A stretch of 51,966 nucleotides of DNA, from assembly GCA_024694625.1 (NCBI GenBank), contig JAILJP010000025.1, positions 1 through 51,966 of the forward strand. Direction: 5' to 3'. Below the pieces are notes generated by a model. The model was given only the letters and a program-made list of their open reading frames with translations. It did no database searches and was not told the origin of the DNA. The stretch is from Lachnospiraceae bacterium. GTDB lineage: Bacteria; Bacillota; Clostridia; Lachnospirales; Lachnospiraceae. Positions 39,577-47,679 of the stretch are shown here, piece after piece. Positions within the stretch are counted from its first letter, which is position 1. Each line of letters begins with the position of its first letter. The translations under genes and the position numbers were made by a program.

Positions 39577-40494
39577 ATGGATACTAATATTTTATTGGAA
39601 TCTGGAACAAATGAGCTAGAAATTTTGGAATTTAAGGTGGCTGATAATTACTATGGGATCAACGTAGCAAAAATTCGTGAGATTCTTACCTATCAGCATG
39701 TAACACCGGTTCCTAATGCGCATCCTTTCGTAGAAGGAATCTTTATGCCGAGAGATACGATGATTTCTGTTATTAATCTTCGTAAATGTTTAGGCTATGA
39801 AGATGATCCTAATATCGTAGGTCTTTTCTTTATCACAAATTTCAACAATTTGAATACCGCTTTCCATGTGGATGAAGTTTTAGGCATCCACAGAGTCTCA
39901 TGGGAAGCAATCAACACTCCGGACGGAACCATTCAGTCAGATGACAATGGTGTATCTACCGGTGTATTGAAGTTGGAGGATAGATTGGTTGTTATTTTGG
40001 ATTTCGAAAAAATCGTTTCCAACATCAATCCTGAAACAGGACTTAAGGTTTCTGATTTGGATGGATATGAAACAAGAGATCGTTCAAAATCACCGATTCT
40101 TTTGGCAGAAGACTCCGCACTTCTTTCTAAGTTGATTCAGGAATGCTTGCGTAAAGCAGGTTATACCAATCTCATTGTAAACGAAAACGGACAGGCTGCT
40201 TGGGAAAAACTTGTAGAATTCAACTCTGAAGGTACTGTATTGGATAATGTTCATTGTATTATTACCGATATTGAGATGCCTCAGATGGATGGACATCGCC
40301 TTACAAAACTCGTAAAAGATCATGATGTTATGAAGAATATTCCGGTAATTATCTTCTCATCTTTGATTAATGACGAAATCAGACGTAAAGGTGAATCCGT
40401 TGGTGCGGATGCTCAGCTTACCAAACCTGAAATCGGAAAGCTTGTTGCGGCAGTAGATGAGTTAGTTGATAAGTACGAACATGCCAGAAAATAA
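39577..40494 (+). CDS. cheV: Chemotaxis protein CheV
   Basis: This 305-residue adaptor has an N-terminal CheW domain (about residues 10-155; EILEFKVADNYYGINVAKIR and PVPNAHPFVEGIFMPRD) and a C-terminal receiver domain with Asp231 in IITDIEMPQMDGHRL. It couples chemoreceptors to CheA and is tuned by phosphorylation. No other che genes are in the window, but the FliK-like and FlhB-like genes agree with a motile lineage. A terminator follows. Confidence 0.95.
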   Translation: MDTNILLESGTNELEILEFKVADNYYGINVAKIREILTYQHVTPVPNAHPFVEGIFMPRDTMISVINLRKCLGYEDDPNIVGLFFITNFNNLNTAFHVDEVLGIHRVSWEAINTPDGTIQSDDNGVSTGVLKLEDRLVVILDFEKIVSNINPETGLKVSDLDGYETRDRSKSPILLAEDSALLSKLIQECLRKAGYTNLIVNENGQAAWEKLVEFNSEGTVLDNVHCIITDIEMPQMDGHRLTKLVKDHDVMKNIPVIIFSSLINDEIRRKGESVGADAQLTKPEIGKLVAAVDELVDKYEHARK

Positions 40495-40512
40495 TTATTA
40501 AATTGTCTATTT

Positions 40513-40546
40513 AAGGGATGTGGGATATTCACATCCCTTGTTTTTT
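40513..40546 (+). terminator. Terminator after cheV
   Basis: AAGGGATGTG (40513-40522) pairs with CACATCCCTT (40530-40539), then GTTTTTT. Confidence 0.92.
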
Positions 40547-40576
40547 GAATAATTCTTTTTATTTGGAGGTAAATCC

Positions 40577-42532
40577 GTGGCGAATTCAGAGGATTACTTG
40601 GATGGATTATTAAATTCCATCACCCATGCGAAAACAGAAAATGAATCAGCGCTACGTTCGGAACAAAGAGCGAGAGAAGAAAGAAACCGTCGTCGTACCA
40701 GATTGAATCCGGATGATGATTTTTGGTCAGCCAACGGTTTGGATGAATATGAACCTCAGACTTCATCCCGTAAAAATCTTCATCATTTTTTATCTGAGTC
40801 GGATTATTTAAAAGAATTTGAAGAAGATTTGGATATGATGGATGACGAAGAGGCAAGCCGTTATTTGCAGGAGTTTGAAGAGGAACTTTCTCAGGAGGAT
40901 GCAGAATTCGCAGCTGAAATTGCGGACAGTCCTACAGAAAACTTTTTGGATAGCGTAAACGAAAAAGTATCCAAGGCAAAAGAATCTGCGGTAGATGATT
41001 TGGAGAATTTTTCTTTTGATTCCCCGGAAGAAGAGAAAGAAGAATTACCGGAAGAGGAGGTAGAAGAACCGGACGAAGAAGTTTCTGAAGAACCTTCTTT
41101 GGAAGAAATACCTTTTAATGAAGTTCCCTTGGAAGAAGCACCGATAGAAGAAACAGAGTCATCCGGCGATGAAGATATCTTATCCAATGTTGCAGACATT
41201 TTGTCAGGGGAAGAAGATTTGGATTTGTCTGTTGAAACTCCTGAAGACGCAGAAGCAACCGAATCTGTTGTAACCGAAGATACACCGGAAGAAGCTACTG
41301 ATGAAATCGGCGAGATTCCCGTGGAAGAAATGGAATCTATGGAAGCAATCCCTGAAGGTGAAGGAATCGAAGAAATTCCTATTGAAAGTGCGGATGACTT
41401 TTTGCAGCCGGAGTTCTCTGAAGATGCTTTGGACCAGGAAGGCGGAGAAATTACCGAAGCTACGGTGCAGGAAGTACCTTTGATGGATGAAAGCGGAGAA
41501 GATGTAGATCTTATGGATGTATTAGGTTCTGATGGGGACTTAATGGACATTGGAGATTTGCTTTCTGCCGATGAAAATATGGAAGAATTGGATGAGGCCA
41601 GAGATGCTTTTGAAAATTCTGCTGAGCAATTGGCAGAAGAGGGTGTCCAGTTAGAAACCGAGGGAGAAGAGGAAAAACCTTCCGGCGGTATTTTAGGAAA
41701 GATTTTGGGCATTTTTGGAGGGCTGTTTAAAAAAGGTGGAGATGAGGAAGATGGCACCGTTGAAATCGGTGAAGATGCTCCTACCATGGAAGAATTGGCT
41801 GCAGAGGATGCAGATATTTTAGCTGACTTTAACGACGATCAAACTCCTGTAGAGGAAGAAGATCCAAAGGCGAAAAAGAAACGGGAAAAAGAAGAAAAGA
41901 AGAAACAAAAACAAAAGGAAAAAGAAGAAAAGAAAAAACAAAAAGAGGCGGAAAAAGCAGCAAAACCTCCTAAGGAGAAAAAAGTTCGCCCGCCGAAGGA
42001 ACCGGATAATTCACCGGTAATTCCTATCAAAGGAATCATTCCTTTTGTGATTCTTGGAATTTCTGTTTTGGCTTTGATTTTAATCAGTGGCAATACGATT
42101 TACAATCATCGTGCAATTAAAGAAGCGAAGTCTTTGTATGAAAACGGAAACTATGCTTCTTGCTACACAAAGCTCTATGGCTTGGGTGACAAATTGGAGG
42201 AAGAAGATGCAGACCTTCTTGAAAAATCCAGAATTCTAGCCAAGTTGGAGTTAAACTTAAAAGAGTACAACATGGCGATGGAACAGGAAAACTACGGAGA
42301 AGCACTGGATGCTTTGGTACTGGGGACCTATTCTTATGTCCGAAACAAAGATGCTGCTGAAAGATTAAATATTACGGATAGCTTTAATGCATTGGGAAGT
42401 CAGATTGAAACCAATCTTTCCCATGAATTTGGATTAAGCGAAGATGATGCCGTTGCCATGGTTCGTTTGGCTACCCGTAAGGAATATACAAAAAGAATTC
42501 ATGAGGTTTTAAAATCTGTGAATTTGGAATAA
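40577..42532 (+). CDS. Large acidic single-pass membrane protein, function unknown
   Basis: This 651-residue protein starts at GTG after GGAGG. About 400 N-terminal residues are extremely rich in Glu/Asp with low-complexity ELPEEEVEEPDEE-like runs. A short amphipathic stretch GGILGKILGIFGGLFKKGG follows at about residues 370-388. A Lys/Glu-alternating segment covers about 431-475, then one membrane helix at about 485-508 (IIPFVILGISVLALILISGN). The last 130 residues are helical and TPR-like (AIKEAKSLYENGNYASCYTK). The overall plan, acidic region, helix and TPR-like end, recalls polar-landmark proteins such as FimV in arrangement only. hisH follows 11 bases later. Confidence 0.7.
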   Translation: MANSEDYLDGLLNSITHAKTENESALRSEQRAREERNRRRTRLNPDDDFWSANGLDEYEPQTSSRKNLHHFLSESDYLKEFEEDLDMMDDEEASRYLQEFEEELSQEDAEFAAEIADSPTENFLDSVNEKVSKAKESAVDDLENFSFDSPEEEKEELPEEEVEEPDEEVSEEPSLEEIPFNEVPLEEAPIEETESSGDEDILSNVADILSGEEDLDLSVETPEDAEATESVVTEDTPEEATDEIGEIPVEEMESMEAIPEGEGIEEIPIESADDFLQPEFSEDALDQEGGEITEATVQEVPLMDESGEDVDLMDVLGSDGDLMDIGDLLSADENMEELDEARDAFENSAEQLAEEGVQLETEGEEEKPSGGILGKILGIFGGLFKKGGDEEDGTVEIGEDAPTMEELAAEDADILADFNDDQTPVEEEDPKAKKKREKEEKKKQKQKEKEEKKKQKEAEKAAKPPKEKKVRPPKEPDNSPVIPIKGIIPFVILGISVLALILISGNTIYNHRAIKEAKSLYENGNYASCYTKLYGLGDKLEEEDADLLEKSRILAKLELNLKEYNMAMEQENYGEALDALVLGTYSYVRNKDAAERLNITDSFNALGSQIETNLSHEFGLSEDDAVAMVRLATRKEYTKRIHEVLKSVNLE

Positions 42533-42543
42533 GGAAAAGAAAA

Positions 42544-43149
42544 ATGATTGCGATACTTGACTATGATGCCGGAAACATGAAAAGCGTGGAAAAAGCTTTT
42601 TTGAAGCTGGGTGCAAATCCTGTTGTGACCAGAGATTATGCAAAAATCAAAAAAGCAGACCATGTGGTGTTGCCGGGAGTGGGCTCTTTTGGAGATGCCA
42701 TGGATCACCTGAAAAAATACGAATTGGATAAGGTGATTTATGAATTGGTAGAAAAGAACGTCCCATTTTTAGGAATTTGTCTGGGCCTTCAGTTATTGTT
42801 TGAGTCCAGTGATGAATCTCCCCAGGTGGAAGGCCTGGGGATTTTAAAGGGTACCATTAATCGTATTCCCAAAGCGGATGGATTAAAGATTCCTCATATT
42901 GGTTGGAATGATTTAACCCTTCAAAACGATGGAAGATTATTTCAAAATCTTCCTGCAAATCCCTATGTTTATTTTGTCCACAGTTTTTATTTGAAAGCGA
43001 AGGATGAAAACATTGTAAAAGCAACTACAGATTATGGTGTAAAGATCCATGCTTCAGTGGAAGAAGGTAATGTGTTTGCATGTCAGTTCCACCCGGAAAA
43101 AAGTTCCGATGTGGGTCTTGCAATTTTAAAGAATTTCATGGAAGTGTAG
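42544..43149 (+). CDS. hisH: Imidazole glycerol phosphate synthase, glutaminase subunit HisH
   Basis: This 201-residue class I glutamine amidotransferase supplies ammonia to HisF. The N terminus is IAILDYDAGNMKSVEKAF. The nucleophile Cys is in FLGICLGLQLLFESS (about residue 79), and the His-Glu pair in CQFHPEKS near the end. hisF follows after nine bases. Other his genes are not in the window. Confidence 0.97.
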   Translation: MIAILDYDAGNMKSVEKAFLKLGANPVVTRDYAKIKKADHVVLPGVGSFGDAMDHLKKYELDKVIYELVEKNVPFLGICLGLQLLFESSDESPQVEGLGILKGTINRIPKADGLKIPHIGWNDLTLQNDGRLFQNLPANPYVYFVHSFYLKAKDENIVKATTDYGVKIHASVEEGNVFACQFHPEKSSDVGLAILKNFMEV

Positions 43150-43158
43150 GAGATTACA

Positions 43159-43920
43159 ATGTTTACGAAACGAATTATTCCCTGTCTGGATGTAAAAGAC
43201 GGACGAGTGGTAAAAGGTATAAATTTTGTGGATTTAAAAGATGCGGGAGATCCCGTTGAAGTGGCTGCGGCTTATGACAAAGCAGGCGCGGATGAAGTGG
43301 TGTTTTTGGATATCACCGCCTCTTCCGATGAAAGAAATACGGTTGTGGATATGGTTCGTGCCGTTGCAGAAAAGGTATTTATTCCCTTTACTGTAGGTGG
43401 TGGTATACGAAGTGTGGAAGATTTTCGCATATTACTTCGGGAAGGTGCTGATAAGATTTCCATTAATTCCTCTGCCATTGACCAGCCAAAGCTGATATCC
43501 GATGCGGCTGACAAGTTTGGAAGCCAGTGTGTGGTTGTGGCCATTGATGCAAAACGTCGCAAGGACAACAGTGGCTGGAATATTTACAAACACGGTGGTC
43601 GTATTGATGTTGGTATGGATGCCGTAGAATGGGCAAAGACAGTGGAAAAGCGGGGAGCGGGAGAAATCCTTCTTACCAGTATGGATTGTGACGGTACCAA
43701 AGCCGGCTATGATATTGCACTTACCAAAGCAATTTCAGAGGCTGTAGATATTCCTGTAATTGCATCTGGAGGGGCAGGAGAAATGTCCCACTTTTATGAT
43801 GCCTTAACCACCGGTGGCGCTGATGCCGCCTTGGCTGCATCTTTGTTTCATTACAAAGAATTAGAAATTATGGAGTTAAAGAAATACCTGAAAGAAAAAG
43901 GTGTTTCCGTTCGGTTATAA
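43159..43920 (+). CDS. hisF: Imidazole glycerol phosphate synthase, cyclase subunit HisF
   Basis: This 253-residue TIM barrel forms IGP and AICAR from PRFAR and ammonia in histidine synthesis. Catalytic Asp residues are in [14 protein letters not shown] (residue 11) and [11 protein letters not shown] (about 130). It carries an extra insert [16 protein letters not shown] typical of the family. The AICAR it releases feeds the purine genes at the right end. Its stop overlaps the ung start by one base. Confidence 0.97.
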   Translation: MFTKRIIPCLDVKDGRVVKGINFVDLKDAGDPVEVAAAYDKAGADEVVFLDITASSDERNTVVDMVRAVAEKVFIPFTVGGGIRSVEDFRILLREGADKISINSSAIDQPKLISDAADKFGSQCVVVAIDAKRRKDNSGWNIYKHGGRIDVGMDAVEWAKTVEKRGAGEILLTSMDCDGTKAGYDIALTKAISEAVDIPVIASGGAGEMSHFYDALTTGGADAALAASLFHYKELEIMELKKYLKEKGVSVRL

Positions 43921-44603
43921 TGAGTCAAATTGATAACGATTGGTTGGAACCCTTAAAAGGTGAGTTTTCCAAACCATATTACAAAAGCTTATACGATACG
44001 TTACTTAAAGAATATAAGGAACATCAGATTTTTCCACCGGCAGATGATATTTTCAATGCATTTCATTACACTCCTTTAGATAAAGTAAAGGTTGTAATTA
44101 TTGGCCAGGATCCTTATCATGATGATGGTCAGGCTCATGGACTTTGTTTTTCCGTAAAGCCGGGCGTGGATGTACCACCTTCTTTAAAAAACATTTATAA
44201 AGAACTACAGGATGATGTGGGATTTGAAATTCCCAATCACGGTTGCCTTACCAAATGGGCTAAAGAAGGTGTGCTGTTATTGAACAATGTTTTAACAGTA
44301 CGGGCTCATCAGGCCGGAAGTCATTTTGGTATTGGTTGGGAAGCCTTTACAGATGCGGTGATTGATGTGTTGAATCAGCAAAATCGTCCCATTGTCTTTT
44401 TACTTTGGGGGAAACCGGCGCAAAACAAGGCCGCAAGCCTCAATAATCCAAATCATTTGGTGTTAAAAGCTCCCCATCCTTCACCTTTGTCCGCTTATCG
44501 TGGATTCTTTGGATGTAAGCATTTCAGTAAATGTAACGAGTTTTTGGTTTCCAAAGGATTAACGCCCATTGATTGGCAGATAGAACCCATAGAAAACAAG
44601 TGA
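43920..44603 (+). CDS. ung: Uracil-DNA glycosylase
   Basis: This 227-residue family 1 enzyme removes uracil from DNA. The active-site motif is VVIIGQDPYHDDGQAHGLCF (about residues 58-77) and the DNA-intercalating loop HPSPLSAYRGFFG near 190. It is translationally coupled to hisF. The surface-acylation cluster starts ten bases after its stop without a terminator, so a long hisH-to-ligase transcript is possible. Confidence 0.97.
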   Translation: MSQIDNDWLEPLKGEFSKPYYKSLYDTLLKEYKEHQIFPPADDIFNAFHYTPLDKVKVVIIGQDPYHDDGQAHGLCFSVKPGVDVPPSLKNIYKELQDDVGFEIPNHGCLTKWAKEGVLLLNNVLTVRAHQAGSHFGIGWEAFTDAVIDVLNQQNRPIVFLLWGKPAQNKAASLNNPNHLVLKAPHPSPLSAYRGFFGCKHFSKCNEFLVSKGLTPIDWQIEPIENK

Positions 44604-44613
44604 GTTTAGAATT

Positions 44614-45957
44614 ATGACAAACCCGAATCAACAGAAATTGAATGATACTTCAAAAGGAAAGTTACGAAATGTACTTTCCTTTTTTGTGGTTGGAGCATTG
44701 CTTTTTGCATTGGTGCAAAGTTTATTGACTCCAGTATGGAATTATCCAAATTCGGAAGACAATCTTTCCTATTCCTATGATGGCTTTTTTTCTTCAGAAA
44801 AAAATATCTATGATGTTTTGTTTATAGGAACCAGCCATGTCCTTTATGGAATCTCTCCTATGGAGATTTATAAGAATAATCAGCTTGTTACCTATAATTT
44901 GGGAACCTCCGGACAACCTATGGATGCTACATTGGCCACTTTGGAGGAGGCTTTTGAAAGCCAAAGTCCAAAAGTAGTGGTACTGGATGCCTCTTCTTTA
45001 TTTATAGATGAAGAACATGAGCTGGATTCCATGTGGAGATTCGTTATGGATTCCATGCCCTTTGGTATGGCAAAAATAAAATATGCCCATACCTACGCCA
45101 TGTTTTTTGCTGAACATGAAGAGGGCTTTGATTTAAATGAATATACCCAAAGATTTGCCTCGGTATTTCTTCCAATCATTGAATTTCATGATCGTTATGA
45201 TGAATTAAATTCCAACGATATTTGGGATAATCCCGGATTAAAAGAGTATTATATGGCAGGATATTTTCTTCAATCTTTCCATGAAAGCTCCGGTGTGACT
45301 TTGGATGAAATGAATAAAAATCCCGTAAAAAATGAAGCCTATGCCAAAGTATATGATCACAATGTGGAGGTATTAAAAGAAATTAAACGCCTTTGCGAAG
45401 AACATAATGCACAGCTGCTTTTAACAAAGATTCCCTCCATTCACACTGTAAAGTGGTATACGGGAGCCTGGACCTTGCAGCGTTATCAGGCAGCAAAAAA
45501 AGTAGCCATGGAATGTGATATTACTTATTTTGATCTATTGTATGATGGCCGGATGGAGATTGATGTGGAACATGATTTTACCGATGGAGGCGCCCATTTG
45601 AATTATTTAGGGGCGAAAAAGGTATCCAAGTATTTGGGAGACTATCTTTTTTCTCATTATGAGTTAAACAAAAAGACCTGTGAGAGTTTTGACAACCACA
45701 TGGAAGGCTATGATACTTTAACTCAATTGGCAACCTTACAGTTGACCTTTGATCGGGATGACTATGAGTCAAAGTTACAGCAGTTTGAAACATTTGAGTT
45801 GAAAGAGACCCAAAAAGGATTTGTGGTGGAAGATTCTGCGACAGGTCAAATGGTGGATAAGGTAACGATTCAAAAAGATGGTACCTTAAAACATAAGGAC
45901 GGGTTATTCCTTTTGGAAGATTACTGGCTGGCATATGCAAAGGAGAAGCAAAAATGA
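44614..45957 (+). CDS. Membrane-anchored SGNH/DltD-like protein of an acylation cluster
   Basis: This 447-residue protein has one N-terminal membrane helix (about residues 20-40) and an extracellular SGNH-hydrolase-like domain. The motif VLFIGTSHVLYGISPMEIY (Ser74) resembles the first block of these enzymes, and DGGAHLNYLGAKK near residue 325 supplies the DxxH-like block. The last 100 residues are less typical. The gene overlaps the MBOAT gene by four bases (ATGA). By position it plays the DltD or AlgJ/PatB role of moving an acyl group to a glycan outside the cell. The fold is inferred from motifs. Confidence 0.75.
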   Translation: MTNPNQQKLNDTSKGKLRNVLSFFVVGALLFALVQSLLTPVWNYPNSEDNLSYSYDGFFSSEKNIYDVLFIGTSHVLYGISPMEIYKNNQLVTYNLGTSGQPMDATLATLEEAFESQSPKVVVLDASSLFIDEEHELDSMWRFVMDSMPFGMAKIKYAHTYAMFFAEHEEGFDLNEYTQRFASVFLPIIEFHDRYDELNSNDIWDNPGLKEYYMAGYFLQSFHESSGVTLDEMNKNPVKNEAYAKVYDHNVEVLKEIKRLCEEHNAQLLLTKIPSIHTVKWYTGAWTLQRYQAAKKVAMECDITYFDLLYDGRMEIDVEHDFTDGGAHLNYLGAKKVSKYLGDYLFSHYELNKKTCESFDNHMEGYDTLTQLATLQLTFDRDDYESKLQQFETFELKETQKGFVVEDSATGQMVDKVTIQKDGTLKHKDGLFLLEDYWLAYAKEKQK

Positions 45958-47417
45958 CATTTGTAACAATTACATTTTTTCTGTTTTTGGCAGTAGCCTT
46001 TCTTTGCTATTTTGTTATGCCAAAGCAACATCGTTGGCTGGTTTTACTGGCCTTTAGTATCGCTTTTTACCTTTTCGCCGGCTGGGAAAAGTTTCTATTT
46101 GTATTGGCTTCAGCCTTGATTGCCTATTTGGTAGGAAGAAAAGGGACAAAGAGCAGTTTGGTTTTCGGTATTGTTTCCATTGTTTTACTGTTGTTTTATG
46201 CAAAAGCAGGAAACTCCATATTGGCGGCTTTTCAGATGAAGGAATCCATTATTGTTCCTTTGGGAATTTCCTATTACAGTTTTTCTATCATCGGATATAT
46301 GCTAGATGTTTACTACAAAAAAATAGAATGTGAGAAGAATTTTTTTGCGTTTCTTCTTTATATGATTTATTTTCCTCAGATTTTGGAAGGACCGATTCCA
46401 CGTTATAAAAAACTGGCCCCCCAGTTAATGGAAGGTCATGAGTTTTCCTATGAGAGATTTTGCTTCGGAGCGCAAAGAGCGCTTTGGGGTTATTTTAAAA
46501 AGTTGGTGATTGCCGATCGCATAGCTCTTTATACAGGGGAAGTATTTTCCAATTATAAAGATTATTCAGGTATTTACTTTTTCGTTGCGGTGTTGCTTTC
46601 TTCCCTTCAGTTGTATACGGATTTTTCCGGTTGTATGGATATCGCTTTGGGCGTTTCCCAATGCTTTGGAATTACTTTGGATGAAAACTTCCGCCGACCG
46701 TTTTTCTCTAAAAATGCTGCGGAGTTTTGGCGTAGATGGCATATTACTTTGGGAACCTGGTTTAAAGACTACGTCTACATGCATTTGGCGATTCATCCCA
46801 AATTGTTAAAACTTTCAAAACTGGCAAAGGACAAAGTTGGCAAACGCTTTGGAAAGAGTTTGATTACCATTATTCCTTTGGCGGTGGTTTGGCTTTTAAC
46901 CGGTCTTTGGCACGGAACGGGAGCGGATTATATTTTATGGGGATGTTATTGGGGCATCATCATTATTCTTTCTACTGTATTTGCAAAGGAATGGAAACAG
47001 GTAAACCAATTCTTAAAAATTGACGGAAATAGCAAAGGATTTTCACGATTCCAAATGATTCGAACCTTTTTTGTCTTTTCCGGGGCGAGACTTTTGACTG
47101 CACCGGGAGATTTAAAAGTATCTGCCTACATGTTTCGACATATGTTTTCTCTTTGGTCCTTCCGGGAGTTTTTTACAAAGGGAGCGTTGGTAGGCATCCT
47201 TAGTGTATGGGATGTAGTAATTGTAATTATAGGAACCCTTATCCTTTGGAAGGTAGATCTTTTGCAGGAACAAGGGGTAGAAATTCGTAAAAAAATTGGC
47301 CAATACCCAATTCCGTTACGTTGGGTATTTTATTATGGACTGTTTTTTGCTACACTTGTATTCGGCATATACGGACCGGGGTATCAAGCCTCTGATTTTG
47401 TATATATTCAATTTTAA
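45954..47417 (+). CDS. MBOAT family O-acyltransferase (DltB/AlgI-like)
   Basis: This 487-residue polytopic membrane protein has about 10-12 helices. Conserved segments are QILEGPIPRYKKLAPQL, FSGCMDIALGVSQCFGI, AEFWRRWHITLGTWFKDYVY and the catalytic-His motif LTGLWHGTGADYILWG (His320). It passes an acyl group through the membrane to an extracellular acceptor, working with the carrier protein encoded next. Family assignment is firm; the acceptor is unknown. Confidence 0.94.
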   Translation: MTFVTITFFLFLAVAFLCYFVMPKQHRWLVLLAFSIAFYLFAGWEKFLFVLASALIAYLVGRKGTKSSLVFGIVSIVLLLFYAKAGNSILAAFQMKESIIVPLGISYYSFSIIGYMLDVYYKKIECEKNFFAFLLYMIYFPQILEGPIPRYKKLAPQLMEGHEFSYERFCFGAQRALWGYFKKLVIADRIALYTGEVFSNYKDYSGIYFFVAVLLSSLQLYTDFSGCMDIALGVSQCFGITLDENFRRPFFSKNAAEFWRRWHITLGTWFKDYVYMHLAIHPKLLKLSKLAKDKVGKRFGKSLITIIPLAVVWLLTGLWHGTGADYILWGCYWGIIIILSTVFAKEWKQVNQFLKIDGNSKGFSRFQMIRTFFVFSGARLLTAPGDLKVSAYMFRHMFSLWSFREFFTKGALVGILSVWDVVIVIIGTLILWKVDLLQEQGVEIRKKIGQYPIPLRWVFYYGLFFATLVFGIYGPGYQASDFVYIQF

Positions 47418-47428
47418 GAAGAAAGGTT

Positions 47429-47665
47429 ATGGATATGGAAGAGGAAATTTTAGAATTGCTGTCTGCGGAATTCCCGGAAGTAGATTTTACAGCTTCCGAT
47501 GAATTAGTGGATGACGGATTGTTGGATTCTTTGACAATTACAGGAATCATTGCCACACTTTCCATGGAATACGATATTGAAATTCCCTATGAAGAAATTA
47601 TTGAAGAGAATTTCAATTCCATTGCCGGATTGGCGAGTATGGTAGAGAGATTACAAGAAAATTAA
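47429..47665 (+). CDS. Acyl/peptidyl carrier protein (DltC-like)
   Basis: This 78-residue acidic carrier has the phosphopantetheine-site DDGLLDSLTITGIIATL with Ser34. It should hold the activated acyl group between the ligase and the MBOAT protein. Two starts are possible: ATG 47429 (used here), with AAAGG too close, and ATG 47435, which has better spacing and removes two residues. It differs from fatty-acid ACP, which has DSLD(T/V)VEL at the site, and is nearer DltC. Confidence 0.9.
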   Translation: MDMEEEILELLSAEFPEVDFTASDELVDDGLLDSLTITGIIATLSMEYDIEIPYEEIIEENFNSIAGLASMVERLQEN

Positions 47666-47679
47666 TATTAGGGTGGAGC

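Noticed and set aside
40891-41787. A 298-residue Ser-rich - strand frame
   Set aside because: It is the mirror of the Glu/Asp-rich coding region (GAA/GAT read backwards as TTC/ATC, and Ser from TCT/TCC); no start context and the + strand gene is clearly real.
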